This document shows, piece after piece, positions 42,453 to 53,990 of a DNA stretch of 64,000 bases. The first letter of the stretch is position 1, and the number at the start of each line of letters is the position of its first letter. Position numbers and translations under genes: made by a program. The notes beneath the pieces are model-generated. The model saw nothing but the letters and a program-made list of their open reading frames with translations. It did not search any database and was not told the origin of the DNA. This DNA is from Phenylobacterium deserti (GTDB lineage Bacteria; Pseudomonadota; Alphaproteobacteria; Caulobacterales; Caulobacteraceae), in contig NZ_QFYR01000001.1 in the NCBI RefSeq assembly GCF_003254705.1, positions 62,001 to 126,000 of the forward strand. The letters run 5' to 3'.

Positions 42453-42581
42453 ATGTGTCCCGCGTGCATGTCCGCCGCCGCCGCAGTTGCGTTCGGCGCA
42501 GCTTCGGCCGGAGGCTTGGCCGGCCTGGTTCTCCCCGGCTTTGTGCGTCGTTCGCGGCGCAAGCGGGAGGATCGCCTTTGA
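42453..42581 (+). CDS. Tiny CxxC membrane peptide upstream of the DUF899 gene
   Basis: A 42-residue protein starting MCPACMSAAAAVAFG, with a Cys-x-x-Cys pair, one hydrophobic segment and a basic tail RRSRRKREDRL. AGAGGAG stands upstream of the ATG. The TGA overlaps the TTG start of the DUF899 gene (TTGA), so translation is coupled. Similar short CP-x-C peptides accompany DUF899-like genes in related bacteria, from memory. Confidence 0.65.
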   Translation: MCPACMSAAAAVAFGAASAGGLAGLVLPGFVRRSRRKREDRL

Positions 42582-43252
42582 ACGCCGTCCTTCCTCAGCC
42601 CAAGAGCGTCTCCCGAGACGAATGGCTGACCGCCCGTCTCGATCTCCTGGCGCGAGAGCGTGAACTCACTCGCATGCGGGACGCCGTCGCCGCCCAGCGC
42701 CGGGCTCTTCCGTGGGTGCGAGTCGAGACGCCGTATGTCTTCCAGACGATCGACGGACCCAAGCGGCTGGGAGCCCTGTTCGCGGGCAAGAGCCAGCTGG
42801 CCATCTATCACTTCATGCTCGCGCCGGGAGACGCAGCGCCCTGTCACGGCTGCGCCTTTCTGGCCGATCACGTCGATGGCGCGCGGCAGCACTTCGAAAA
42901 CGCGGACCTCGCCTTCGTGGCGGTAAGCCGCGCTCCGCTCGATGATATCCTCGAGGTGAGATGGCGAATGGGGTGGCGGTTCCCCTGGGTGTCTTCCGAG
43001 GGCGGGAGCTTCAACGCCGATTTCGGGGTCTACTACACGGCAGAACAGGCCGCGGCCGGCGAGGCGCTCTACAACTACGGCACGAGCCCTGGATGGGCCG
43101 GCGACGCACACGGCGTCAGCATCTTCGCCCGCGACGAAACCGGACAGGTGTTCCACACCTATTCCACCTACGCCCGCGGGGCGGAGTCGCTGCTCGGAGC
43201 GATGAACTGGCTCGATCTTGCCCTAAGGGGCGAAACGAGCACGGGACCATGA
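42578..43252 (+). CDS. DUF899 family thioredoxin-like protein
   Basis: A 224-residue protein of the DUF899 thioredoxin-like family. Its start SRDEWLTARLDLLARERELTRMRDAVAAQRRALPWVRV is typical, and the core has HFMLAPGDAAPCHGCAFLADHVD with a CHGC pair near residue 88 in the place of a redox motif. TTG at 42578, preceded by GGGAGG, is the start. The role is probably redox-related but unproven. It is coupled to the tiny CxxC peptide gene. Confidence 0.85.
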   Translation: MNAVLPQPKSVSRDEWLTARLDLLARERELTRMRDAVAAQRRALPWVRVETPYVFQTIDGPKRLGALFAGKSQLAIYHFMLAPGDAAPCHGCAFLADHVDGARQHFENADLAFVAVSRAPLDDILEVRWRMGWRFPWVSSEGGSFNADFGVYYTAEQAAAGEALYNYGTSPGWAGDAHGVSIFARDETGQVFHTYSTYARGAESLLGAMNWLDLALRGETSTGP

Positions 43253-43374
43253 GCTGGGTCAGGCTCCACGATGAGTACGGCGCCCCCTCAGGTCACGCCT
43301 GCTGCGCCTCCGCCGAGCAGTTTTAGCACGCGAGAACTTGACGGCGGCGGGGTGGCGCGGTCACACCCGCCGCC

Positions 43375-44675
<1,301 letters not shown>

Positions 44676-44679
<4 letters not shown>

Positions 44680-45164
44680 GAAGCAGGCGCACCCTTCAGC
44701 TTGCGCCAGACGGTCACCCGCGAGACGCCAAGAAGGGCCGCGATCTCTTTCTGACTGCGACCAGCGGCCTTGAGCCGCTGGATGTCCTCGGCCGATGCCC
44801 GGCCGGCTGCGGGCTCGTCGGAACCGAGCCGATCAACCAAGGCAAGCGCTGCCTTGAGCGCTGCGCCACCATCGTGCTCGGTGCTGATCCCAGCGCCCAG
44901 AACCTCGATCACGGCTCGCTTGAGCGACGCACTCTCCAGCACTTCGAGCACGTGCGCCGGCGATGCGCCAAGCTCGCGCAAGGAATTGACGACGAGACGG
45001 TCCTGCGGCCGCAGAAAGCGGAGGACTGCTCGCAGCACGGCGCCTTCCGTCTGCTCGCTGAAGTCGTTCTCGAAATTCACGGATGTGCAGCCACGCGCCT
45101 GGAGCAGGGCGACTGATCTGCCCCTCGCCGGACCCCTCTCGCGTACATACCCGATGACTGACAT
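44676..45164 (-). CDS. Serine-recombinase-like protein without catalytic serine
   Basis: A 162-residue protein. The N-terminal part follows the resolvase fold (VIGYVRERGPARG, LLQARGCTSVNFEND, LRFLRPQDRLVVNSLRELGAS). Resolvases read YxRVST at the active-site serine, but this protein reads YVRERGP, and the usual LDRLGR arginine motif is LRELGA. The C-terminal helix-turn-helix is complete (RSQKEIAALLGVSRVTVWRKLKG). It is therefore probably a DNA-binding regulator derived from a resolvase, not a recombinase. Its stop overlaps that of purB. Confidence 0.7.
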
Positions 45165-45301
45165 TGCAATTCACAGCAACGTGGAAGTCATGACGGTCCG
45201 CTGAGTCACAAGCTTCAGCAAGTGACCTAGGGTCGCAGCGAGACGAGCTGCCCGCTATCCTTAGGCGAGCAAGCTTTCGCTGAAGAACTATCGCTGTGTG
45301 A

Positions 45302-45625
45302 TCAGTCGCCCTTGCGAACGCCTTCGCGCGCTTGGGCCAGCAACTCGGCCATCTTCATGCGCACTTCGCCTTCGGTGATGGTCACGCCCGAGCCCTTGAG
45401 GTCCTCGAAGACCTTACGCAGCACGTCTTCATCGCCGGGCAGCTCGAAGTCCGACTTGACGACAGCCTGGGCGTATTCGTCCACGTGCCCGCCTTGGAGG
45501 CCCATCAGGCCTGCAGCCCATTGGCCGAGCGCGCGGTTACGGCGCACCGAAGCCGTGAACTCCTGTTCCTGATCGAGCGCGAACTTTCTCTCGAAACCCC
45601 GTTCACGATCGTCAAAGGTGCTCAT
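45302..45625 (-). CDS. DUF1476 protein, ATP synthase inhibitor zeta-like
   Basis: A 107-residue protein with the DUF1476 pattern: FDDRERGFERKFALDQEQEFTASVRRNRALGQWAA and FELPGDEDVLRKVFEDL. In Paracoccus the homologue is the zeta subunit that inhibits ATP hydrolysis by F1-ATPase. The ATG at 45625 follows CGGAGA and matches the family start. The gene is divergent from purC, an arrangement frequent in alphaproteobacteria. Confidence 0.9.
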   Translation of the reverse strand: MSTFDDRERGFERKFALDQEQEFTASVRRNRALGQWAAGLMGLQGGHVDEYAQAVVKSDFELPGDEDVLRKVFEDLKGSGVTITEGEVRMKMAELLAQAREGVRKGD

Positions 45626-45711
45626 GTGGTCTCCGGTCGGCGTCAAGAACCGGCGTGACATATATCGCTGGCGCGGCCCCCGCAATCGAAAGCCGGACCG
45701 CGCCACGACGT

Positions 45712-45740
45712 TTGCGCGCGCGCCTGCCATCCGCTAATTT
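45712..45740 (+). promoter_or_regulatory. Candidate housekeeping promoter of purC
   Basis: TTGCGCG at 45712-45718 and GCTAATTT at 45733-45740 with a 14-base spacer resemble the Caulobacter vegetative pattern TTGaCgS-N10-14-GCTANaWC. Transcription would begin near 45747, giving a leader of about 108 bases that contains the terminator-like hairpin at 45779. Confidence 0.45.
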
Positions 45741-45778
45741 CCGCCCGCCTGAAATTGAGCGAGACGCCGAGTCGGACC

Positions 45779-45810
45779 CGCGCGCGAGGGATCAGCCGCG
45801 CGCGTTTTTT
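45779..45810 (+). terminator. Terminator-like hairpin in the purC leader
   Basis: An 8-bp stem (CGCGCGCG / CGCGCGCG) with a 10-base loop is directly followed by T6. It reads rightward in front of purC, while no rightward gene precedes it. It could act as an attenuator for purC-purS-purQ, or as a terminator for a short leader RNA. Confidence 0.55.
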
Positions 45811-45854
45811 CGTTTTCACGACCGGTAAGCCCTCGCTACGGAGAAGGCGCGACG

Positions 45855-46610
45855 ATGACCCGCCGCAAGAAGATCTACGAGGGCAAGGCCAAGATCCTGT
45901 ACGAGGGTCCTGAGCCAGGAACGCTCATCCAGTACTTCAAGGACGACACGACTGCATTCGACGCCACCAAAAAGGCGGTGATCGAGGGCAAGGGCGTGAT
46001 CAACAACCGCATCAGTGAGTACATCATGACGCGGTTGAACTCGATCGGCGTCCAGAACCACTTCATCAAGCGGCTGAACCTGCGCGAGCAGCTGATCCGC
46101 GAAGTGGAGATCATCCCGCTGGAGGTGGTCTGCCGCAACGTCGCCGCCGGTTCGCTGTCGACGCGCTTCGGCTTGCCGGAAGGCCAGGCCCTGCCCCGCT
46201 CGATCATTGAGTTCTACCTGAAGGACGACAAGCTCCACGACCCCATGGTCGCCGAAGAGCACATCACCGCCTTCAACTGGGCTTCGACCCAGGAGATCGA
46301 CGACATGATGGCGCTCACCCTGCGGGTGAACGACTTCCTGACCGGCATGTTCGGCGCCGTCGGCATCACCCTGGTGGACTTCAAGATCGAGTTCGGCCGC
46401 GTGTGGGAGAACGAGTTCGCCCGCATCATCCTGGCGGACGAGATCAGCCCCGACAGCTGCCGGCTCTGGGACGCTCAAACGAACGAGAAGCTGGACAAGG
46501 ACCGCTTCCGTCGTGATTTGGGCAATGTGATCGAGAGCTACACCGAGGTGGCCCGCCGCCTCGGGATCATGAAAGAGATGCCGACCGTCATCCAAGGGGG
46601 CCTGCACTAG
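45855..46610 (+). CDS. purC: SAICAR synthase PurC
   Basis: A 251-residue phosphoribosylaminoimidazole-succinocarboxamide synthase: it joins CAIR and aspartate using ATP. The family start [26 protein letters not shown], the central [18 protein letters not shown] and the late [13 protein letters not shown] are all present. GGAGAAGG precedes the ATG. The stop TAG shares its last base with the GTG of purS, so purC, purS and the following genes are one operon. Confidence 0.97.
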   Translation: MTRRKKIYEGKAKILYEGPEPGTLIQYFKDDTTAFDATKKAVIEGKGVINNRISEYIMTRLNSIGVQNHFIKRLNLREQLIREVEIIPLEVVCRNVAAGSLSTRFGLPEGQALPRSIIEFYLKDDKLHDPMVAEEHITAFNWASTQEIDDMMALTLRVNDFLTGMFGAVGITLVDFKIEFGRVWENEFARIILADEISPDSCRLWDAQTNEKLDKDRFRRDLGNVIESYTEVARRLGIMKEMPTVIQGGLH

Positions 46611-46849
46611 TGCGCGCGAAAGTTCACGTGTTCCTCAAGCCGGGCGTCCTGGACGTCCAGGGCAAGGCAGTCGAGCAGGCGCTGCATGGTCTGGGCTGGA
46701 GCGGCGTCGAGCATGTCCGCGTCGGGCGCACCATCGAGTTCGACCTGGCCGCCACCGAGCCTGCCGCCGCCGAGGCGGAGGTGAAGGCGATGTGCGAGAA
46801 GCTGCTCGCCAACACGGTGATTGAAAGCTACCGCGTGGAGGTGGCGTGA
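46610..46849 (+). CDS. purS: Phosphoribosylformylglycinamidine synthase subunit PurS
   Basis: A 79-residue subunit of the FGAM synthase complex, with the family start AKVHVFLKPGVLDVQGKAVEQALHGLGW and end KLLANTVIESYRVEV. PurS bridges the glutaminase PurQ and the small-type PurL. GTG start, overlapping purC by one base; its own TGA overlaps the GTG of the following lipoprotein gene. Confidence 0.96.
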   Translation: MRAKVHVFLKPGVLDVQGKAVEQALHGLGWSGVEHVRVGRTIEFDLAATEPAAAEAEVKAMCEKLLANTVIESYRVEVA

Positions 46850-47211
46850 GGGCCCTGGCCCTCTTCGCCCTTCCCGCGACGCTTGTCGCCTGCGCCCCAG
46901 AGCCGCCTCCACCGCCGGTCCAGCTGGACTGCAATCAGTCGTTTGACGCGCTGAGGTCCGCCATCACCGCCCAACCGGGCATCGACCCCAAGCCGTTGGA
47001 CGGCGCCGAGCCCTACCGCTTCTATTCGGCGGCCCAAGGCAAGGCCTCGTACATGATCACCGAGCCGGGCGCTCCCGCCCACCCGGCGATCTTGATGCAG
47101 CAAGTCGGGCCCGAGCGCCGCACGGTGAACACCGGCTGCGCCTACCGCGACAAGACTGCTTACGCCGAGCTGCTGGCCTACCTCACCGGCCTTAGTCGTG
47201 CGACCAAGTGA
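46846..47211 (+). CDS. Small lipoprotein inserted between purS and purQ
   Basis: A 121-residue protein whose N-terminus MRALALFALPATLVAC is a lipoprotein signal with a VAC lipobox, followed by a Pro-rich linker (APEPPPPPVQLDC) and a small domain with two more Cys residues. I do not recognise the domain. GGAGGTGGC precedes the GTG, and the start overlaps the purS stop, so it is translated with the purine genes although it should be an envelope protein. Confidence 0.75.
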   Translation: MRALALFALPATLVACAPEPPPPPVQLDCNQSFDALRSAITAQPGIDPKPLDGAEPYRFYSAAQGKASYMITEPGAPAHPAILMQQVGPERRTVNTGCAYRDKTAYAELLAYLTGLSRATK

Positions 47212-47281
47212 ACCGCTGTCCTGACTTGATCGTCACGTCGTCGCCAACCACCTCAAGCCCCTGCTCCCAACGGAAAGCCTC

Positions 47282-47944
47282 ATGAAAGCCGCCGTCGTCG
47301 TTTTCCCCGGCTCCAACTGCGATCGCGACTGCAAGGTCGCTGTCGAGCGCTCCACCGGCGCGCACGTGGATATGGTCTGGCACGGCGACACCCAGCTGCC
47401 GGACGGCGTGGATCTGATCGTCCTGCCGGGCGGCTTCTCCTATGGCGACTACCTGCGTTGCGGGGCCATGGCTTCGCTGTCGCCCATCATGACCGAGGTG
47501 AAGGCCGCCGCTGAGCGGGGCGTCGCCACGGTGGGCATCTGTAATGGCTTCCAGATCCTGTGCGAGGCCGGGCTGCTGCCAGGCGCCCTGCTCCGCAACG
47601 AGCGGCTGAAGTACGTCTGCAAGCCGGTGGATCTGGAGGTCGTGAACGCCCAGACGCGCTTCACCGCCGGCTACCAGGGCCGCCGCCAAGTTGCGATGAC
47701 CGTGGGCAACGGGGAAGGCAACTTCTTCGCCGACGAAGAGACGCTGGACCGGCTGGAAGGCGAAGGTCAGGTGGTCTTCCGCTACCTGGACAATCCGAAC
47801 GGCTCGACCCGCGGCATCGCCGGCATCGTCAACGGCCAGGGCAACGTGCTGGGCCTCATGCCGCATCCGGATCGGGCATTTGAAGCCGAACTTGGCTCCG
47901 CCGACGGCGCCATCCTGTTCCAGAGCGCGCTCGCCAGCGCCTGA
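47282..47944 (+). CDS. purQ: Phosphoribosylformylglycinamidine synthase glutaminase subunit PurQ
   Basis: A 220-residue class I glutamine amidotransferase. The nucleophile is Cys87 in GICNGFQIL, and the His/Glu pair is in MPHPDRAFE near the end. It supplies ammonia to PurL in the FGAR to FGAM step. The start FPGSNCDRD is conserved. It lies 70 bases behind the lipoprotein gene in the pur operon. Confidence 0.97.
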   Translation: MKAAVVVFPGSNCDRDCKVAVERSTGAHVDMVWHGDTQLPDGVDLIVLPGGFSYGDYLRCGAMASLSPIMTEVKAAAERGVATVGICNGFQILCEAGLLPGALLRNERLKYVCKPVDLEVVNAQTRFTAGYQGRRQVAMTVGNGEGNFFADEETLDRLEGEGQVVFRYLDNPNGSTRGIAGIVNGQGNVLGLMPHPDRAFEAELGSADGAILFQSALASA

Positions 47945-47947
47945 GGC

Positions 47948-47990
47948 TTGCCCGAGGCGCTCCGCCGGCTAAGGTCGTTACATTGTAACG
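47948..47990 (+). promoter_or_regulatory. Candidate promoter plus 15-bp palindromic operator before the CocE-like gene
   Basis: TTGCCCG at 47948-47954 and GCTAAGGT at 47968-47975 (13-base spacer) fit the Caulobacter-type promoter pattern. Immediately downstream, at 47976-47990, stands the perfect palindrome CGTTACATTGTAACG, placed over the expected transcription start where a repressor would block polymerase. Confidence 0.5.
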
Positions 47991-48006
47991 GCTCTGGGGG
48001 AGCGTC

Positions 48007-49935
48007 ATGACGGTCCAATCTTTCGCCCTGCGCACGGCCTGCGCCGTCGCGGCTCTGTGGCTCGCCGCCTCGCCGGCGACAAGCCAGACCGATCCCATGG
48101 CGCCGGAGATTCCCGCGAACTGGCAGGCTCCGACGGCGGCGAACGACTACGTCAAGCGCACCGTCATGGTGCCGATGCGCGATGGCGTGAAGCTCTACAC
48201 CGTCGTCGTCATGCCCAAGGGCGCCAAGGATGCGCCCATCTTGCTGACCCGCACGCCCTACAACGCCAAGCGGCGTGCGGAGCGGAATGTCTCCGCCCGC
48301 GGTGAATCGATCCTCGGGCAGATGGACGAGGAGTTTTTCCGCGACGGGTACATCCGGGTCTACCAGGACATCCGCGGCAAGTACGGCTCCGAAGGCGACT
48401 ATGTCGCCACGCGTCCGTTGGTCGGGCCGCTGAACAAGACCACCGTCGATCACTCCACCGACGCCTACGACACGATCGAATGGCTGGTGAAGAACGTGCC
48501 CGGAAGCAACGGCCGCGTCGGCATGATTGGCTCGTCCTACGACGGGTTCACGGTCGTGAACGCCCTGATCAATCCCCACCCGGCGCTCAAGGCGGCCGTG
48601 CCGCAGAGCCCGATGATCGACGGCTGGATGGGCGACGACTGGTTCCAGCACGGCGCCTTTCGGATGCGGAACTTCGACTACTTCACCTCGCAGATGAGCG
48701 TGCGCGGGTCGGGCGACGGCATTCCGCGCGAGGGCTACGATGACTACGAGAACTTCCGCAGGGCTGGCTCCGCAGGAGATTTCGCCCGGGCGGCGGGGCT
48801 CGACCAGATCGGCTTCTGGCGCAAGCTGCATGAGCACCCGGCCTATGATGAGTTCTGGCAGGAGCAGGCCCTCGACAAGACTTTGGCCAAACACCCGCTG
48901 AAGGTGCCGACCATGTGGGTGGGCTCGCTGTTCGACCAGGAAGACATCTACGGCGCGGTTCATGCCTACGCGGCGACTGAGACCAAGGACGCCGCCAACG
49001 ACAAGAACTTCCTGGTGCTGGGCGCCTGGCGTCACTCCGGGGTGAACTATGAGCAGCGTGCGCTAGGCGCCTACAAGCTGCCCGGCGACACCGCGACGGA
49101 TTTCCGCCGCCAGATCCTGAAGCCGTTCCTGGATCAGCGATTGAAAACCAACGGTGCGCCCACCCAAACGCCGCCGGTCTACATCTACCAGACCGGTTCT
49201 GATCAGTGGCAGAGGTTGCAGAAGTGGCCGACCGGCTGCGCCAGCGGCTGCGAAGGCATGATGAGGCCGCTGTACCTCCAGGCGGACAAGGGACTTTCCT
49301 TCACCGCGCCAAAGGGTGGCCCGGCGTTCGACGAGTACGTTTCCGACCCGGCCAATCCCGTGCCCTACGTCGCCCGGCCCGTCAGCCGCACGGATCCAGA
49401 CCAGTGGCGCTACTGGCTCACGACCGATCAGCGGCACGTGGATGGCAGGCCCGACGTTCTGACCTATGTATCGCCGCCCCTCACCGAGGCGATGCAGGTT
49501 TCCGGCGCGCCCTTCGTGAACCTGTTCGCCTCGACCACCGGCACGGACTCCGATTGGGTGGTGAAGCTGATCGACGTCTACCCGGACGAAGTCCCGTCGG
49601 ACGTGAGCATGGGCGGGTACGAGCTGCCGGTCGCGATGACGATCTTCCGCGGTCGCTACCGTGAAAGCTTCGCCCAGCCCAAGCCGATCCCGGCCGGCAA
49701 GGTGCAGAACTACCGGTTCGAGCTGCCCACCACGAACCATGTGTTCCGCCCAGGGCACCGCATTATGGTGCAGGTGCAGTCCACCTGGTTCCCGCTCTAC
49801 GACCGAAACCCGCAGACATTCGTGCCGAACATCTTCGACGCGAAAGCGGGCGATTATCGCAAGGCCACCCAGCGCATCTATCACTCCGGCGCGCAGGCGA
49901 CGGCCATCGAACTGCCGGTGGTCGGCGCGAAGTAG
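48007..49935 (+). CDS. Secreted CocE/NonD family hydrolase (S15-like acylase/esterase)
   Basis: A 642-residue secreted hydrolase: signal peptide of about 27 residues (ending PATSQ), an alpha/beta hydrolase core with Ser177 in GSSYDG, Asp in GSLFDQEDIYG and His in GAWRHSG, and a C-terminal jelly-roll domain (VFRPGHRIMVQVQSTWFP). The layout is that of cocaine esterase, glutaryl-7-ACA acylase and alpha-amino-acid ester hydrolase. The substrate is unknown. It interrupts the pur gene string and has its own promoter and palindrome. Confidence 0.9.
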   Translation: MTVQSFALRTACAVAALWLAASPATSQTDPMAPEIPANWQAPTAANDYVKRTVMVPMRDGVKLYTVVVMPKGAKDAPILLTRTPYNAKRRAERNVSARGESILGQMDEEFFRDGYIRVYQDIRGKYGSEGDYVATRPLVGPLNKTTVDHSTDAYDTIEWLVKNVPGSNGRVGMIGSSYDGFTVVNALINPHPALKAAVPQSPMIDGWMGDDWFQHGAFRMRNFDYFTSQMSVRGSGDGIPREGYDDYENFRRAGSAGDFARAAGLDQIGFWRKLHEHPAYDEFWQEQALDKTLAKHPLKVPTMWVGSLFDQEDIYGAVHAYAATETKDAANDKNFLVLGAWRHSGVNYEQRALGAYKLPGDTATDFRRQILKPFLDQRLKTNGAPTQTPPVYIYQTGSDQWQRLQKWPTGCASGCEGMMRPLYLQADKGLSFTAPKGGPAFDEYVSDPANPVPYVARPVSRTDPDQWRYWLTTDQRHVDGRPDVLTYVSPPLTEAMQVSGAPFVNLFASTTGTDSDWVVKLIDVYPDEVPSDVSMGGYELPVAMTIFRGRYRESFAQPKPIPAGKVQNYRFELPTTNHVFRPGHRIMVQVQSTWFPLYDRNPQTFVPNIFDAKAGDYRKATQRIYHSGAQATAIELPVVGAK

Positions 49936-50058
49936 TCTTGCGGCAGCGCCCTGATGCCTGCGTGCGCGGTCCAGGGCGGCTTCGATCCTGCTGCACGTCG
50001 TCGTGGAACGCGGAATCCCATCCCAGCATTTGGTGATCAACAAAAGCTGGGAGGACAC

Positions 50059-50247
50059 ATGGAAGCTCTGACGTCTCGCGAGTTCGTACTCCGCGCTCTC
50101 GCCGCCGCCGAAATCGCAGAGAGCTGCACGCGGCCCGATCTGCGTCAGTCCTTCTTCGATCTCTCGGAGCAGTGGCTGAGCTGCGCGGGCGCGGCGGCTG
50201 ACACCGCATCGGCCGGCGACATGGGCGCGATGCGTCCGTCAGCTTGA
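50059..50247 (+). CDS. Small helical protein (W-containing hairpin type)
   Basis: A 62-residue protein (MEALTSREFVLRALAAAEIA ...) of two predicted helices, the second reading RQSFFDLSEQWLSCAG. GGGAGGA is ideally placed before the ATG. It shares the spacing of charged, Cys and Trp positions with the small proteins at 18915-19091 and 26960-27154. Function unknown. Confidence 0.65.
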   Translation: MEALTSREFVLRALAAAEIAESCTRPDLRQSFFDLSEQWLSCAGAAADTASAGDMGAMRPSA

Positions 50248-50312
50248 GCTTCTTCGCCGGCTGATCCCATCTACACCACCGGCACGGCGCCGGCATGTGG
50301 AAGGACGCCCCT

Positions 50313-50735
50313 GTGCAGCAACAGATCGCCGTCGTGACCTTGGGTGTAGAGGATCTCGTTCGCTCCAGACGCTTCTACGTCGATGGTTTCGGATGGACGC
50401 CTGTCTTCGAGAACGAGGAGATCCTGTTCTACCAGATGAACGGGCTGATCCTCGGCACCTGGCTGAAGGCCGCGCTTGAAGCCGACATGCAGCGCCCCGT
50501 GGGCACGGGTTCTGCGGCCATGACCCTGGCCCATAACGTCGCCAGCGCTGAGCTGGTCTCACAGACTTTGGAGCGCCTGGTCCAAGCGGGGGGCGAGCTG
50601 CTGCGCGCGCCCGATGCGCCGCCGCACGGCGGGTTCAGAGGCTACGTCGCCGACCCGGACAACCATGCCTGGGAAGTCGCCTGGAACCCGAGTTGGCCGA
50701 TCGACGAAAACGGCCATGTCACGTTCAGGCTCTGA
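50313..50735 (+). CDS. VOC family (glyoxalase-fold) protein
   Basis: A 140-residue VOC protein: IAVVTLGVEDLVRSRRFYVDGFGW opens the first module, ending in NEEILFYQMNGLILG, and the second closes with GYVADPDNHAWEVAWNP, which carries the usual C-terminal metal Glu. The GTG at 50313 is chosen because GGAAGGA lies seven bases upstream; an ATG six codons earlier lacks such a site. Probably a small dioxygenase, lyase or resistance-type binder. Confidence 0.82.
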   Translation: MQQQIAVVTLGVEDLVRSRRFYVDGFGWTPVFENEEILFYQMNGLILGTWLKAALEADMQRPVGTGSAAMTLAHNVASAELVSQTLERLVQAGGELLRAPDAPPHGGFRGYVADPDNHAWEVAWNPSWPIDENGHVTFRL

Positions 50736-50806
50736 GCCCCCCACCCGGTGAGGCAGCGGACGGAGCGGGGGTTCCGGGCGCATCAGAGTCCCGCTAGAAG
50801 GCGGCC

Positions 50807-53014
<2,208 letters not shown>

Positions 53015-53091
53015 AAGCTTGGCCTTGAGCGCATCCTTCAGTTGCGTCTGCGCGTATAGCGAGGAGACCGCCGCCCGAGAGGATCCGCGCA

Positions 53092-53928
53092 ATGCTTCGG
53101 CATGCCCTGCTATTCGCCGCGACCACGCTGCTGCTCACGGCATGCGCCACTGCGCCCCAGACCCGGTCGGGCTACCTGTCGACGTATGACGGTCTGAAGC
53201 CGCGCACCGATGTGGTGAGGGCGAAGGTTTCGGAGAAGCGGGAAGACGCCGCGGTTCAGGCGGTCCGACGCGTCGCCTTGGAGCCCTCGGTGATCGCACC
53301 GGGCGCAGACCTTGGCTGGATGACGGCTGAAGAGCGCGACCTGCTGCTGAACCAGATGGACGCGCGGATGTGCTTCGCACTCTCGCGGCGCTTCGAGGTG
53401 GCCGCCGAGCCCAGCTCCGCGGACGCCAAGGTTCGTGCGGCGGTGACGCTGGTCCGGCCGACTGGACGCGCAGGCTCGGCGCTTTCGGCGGCCGCCGGCT
53501 TCTTCATTCCCGGACCGATCGGCGTGCGGACTCCGGTCGGACTGGGCGCGCTTGGCGCAGAGGCCGAGATGGTGGACGCCGCTTCCGGCCGCCAGCTTGC
53601 CGCCGTGACCTGGAGCCGGCAAGCCAATCCCGTCGGCACCGACACCCCTTCCCTTTCTCGGATCGGCGACGCCTTGCAGTACACCGGCGCTTTCGCAGGC
53701 GCTGCGGCGCGCGCCTTCGCTCCGCCCGGTGCGCCGCGGCGGAAGATCGAAGCGAATGCTGATCCCTGCGCCCGCTTCGGGCCGCGCTTCCGTCCAGAGG
53801 GGTTCGCCGCCAAGTTCGCGACCGGCCTGTACATGCCGGAGCTGAGCGGCGCCCGCGACGAGGACGAAGAGGGTCTCGAACCCGAGGCCGCGCCCCCGGC
53901 GGCCTCGTCCGCTCCCGCGCCGAACTAG
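53092..53928 (+). CDS. DUF3313-like outer-membrane lipoprotein
   Basis: A 278-residue lipoprotein: signal peptide with TAC lipobox at about residue 18, then SGYLSTYDGLKPRTDVVRAKV and VIAPGADLGWMTAEERDLLLNQM, which resemble DUF3313 proteins. A Gly/Ala-rich central part (ALSAAAGFFIPGPIGVRTPVGLGALGAEAEMVDA) follows, and the tail is acidic and Ala/Pro-rich. Function unknown. GAGAGGA lies before the ATG. Confidence 0.75.
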   Translation: MLRHALLFAATTLLLTACATAPQTRSGYLSTYDGLKPRTDVVRAKVSEKREDAAVQAVRRVALEPSVIAPGADLGWMTAEERDLLLNQMDARMCFALSRRFEVAAEPSSADAKVRAAVTLVRPTGRAGSALSAAAGFFIPGPIGVRTPVGLGALGAEAEMVDAASGRQLAAVTWSRQANPVGTDTPSLSRIGDALQYTGAFAGAAARAFAPPGAPRRKIEANADPCARFGPRFRPEGFAAKFATGLYMPELSGARDEDEEGLEPEAAPPAASSAPAPN

Positions 53929-53990
53929 GCTTGCGCCGGGCGCCTCGCCCGGCAACATGCCGCCCAACGGTTGTTTGACGGAGGCGCGCC

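Noticed and set aside
45747..45854. A purine riboswitch in the purC leader
   Set aside because: No purine-aptamer core (three-way junction with conserved loop sequences) is visible; only a simple GC hairpin with a T run is present.
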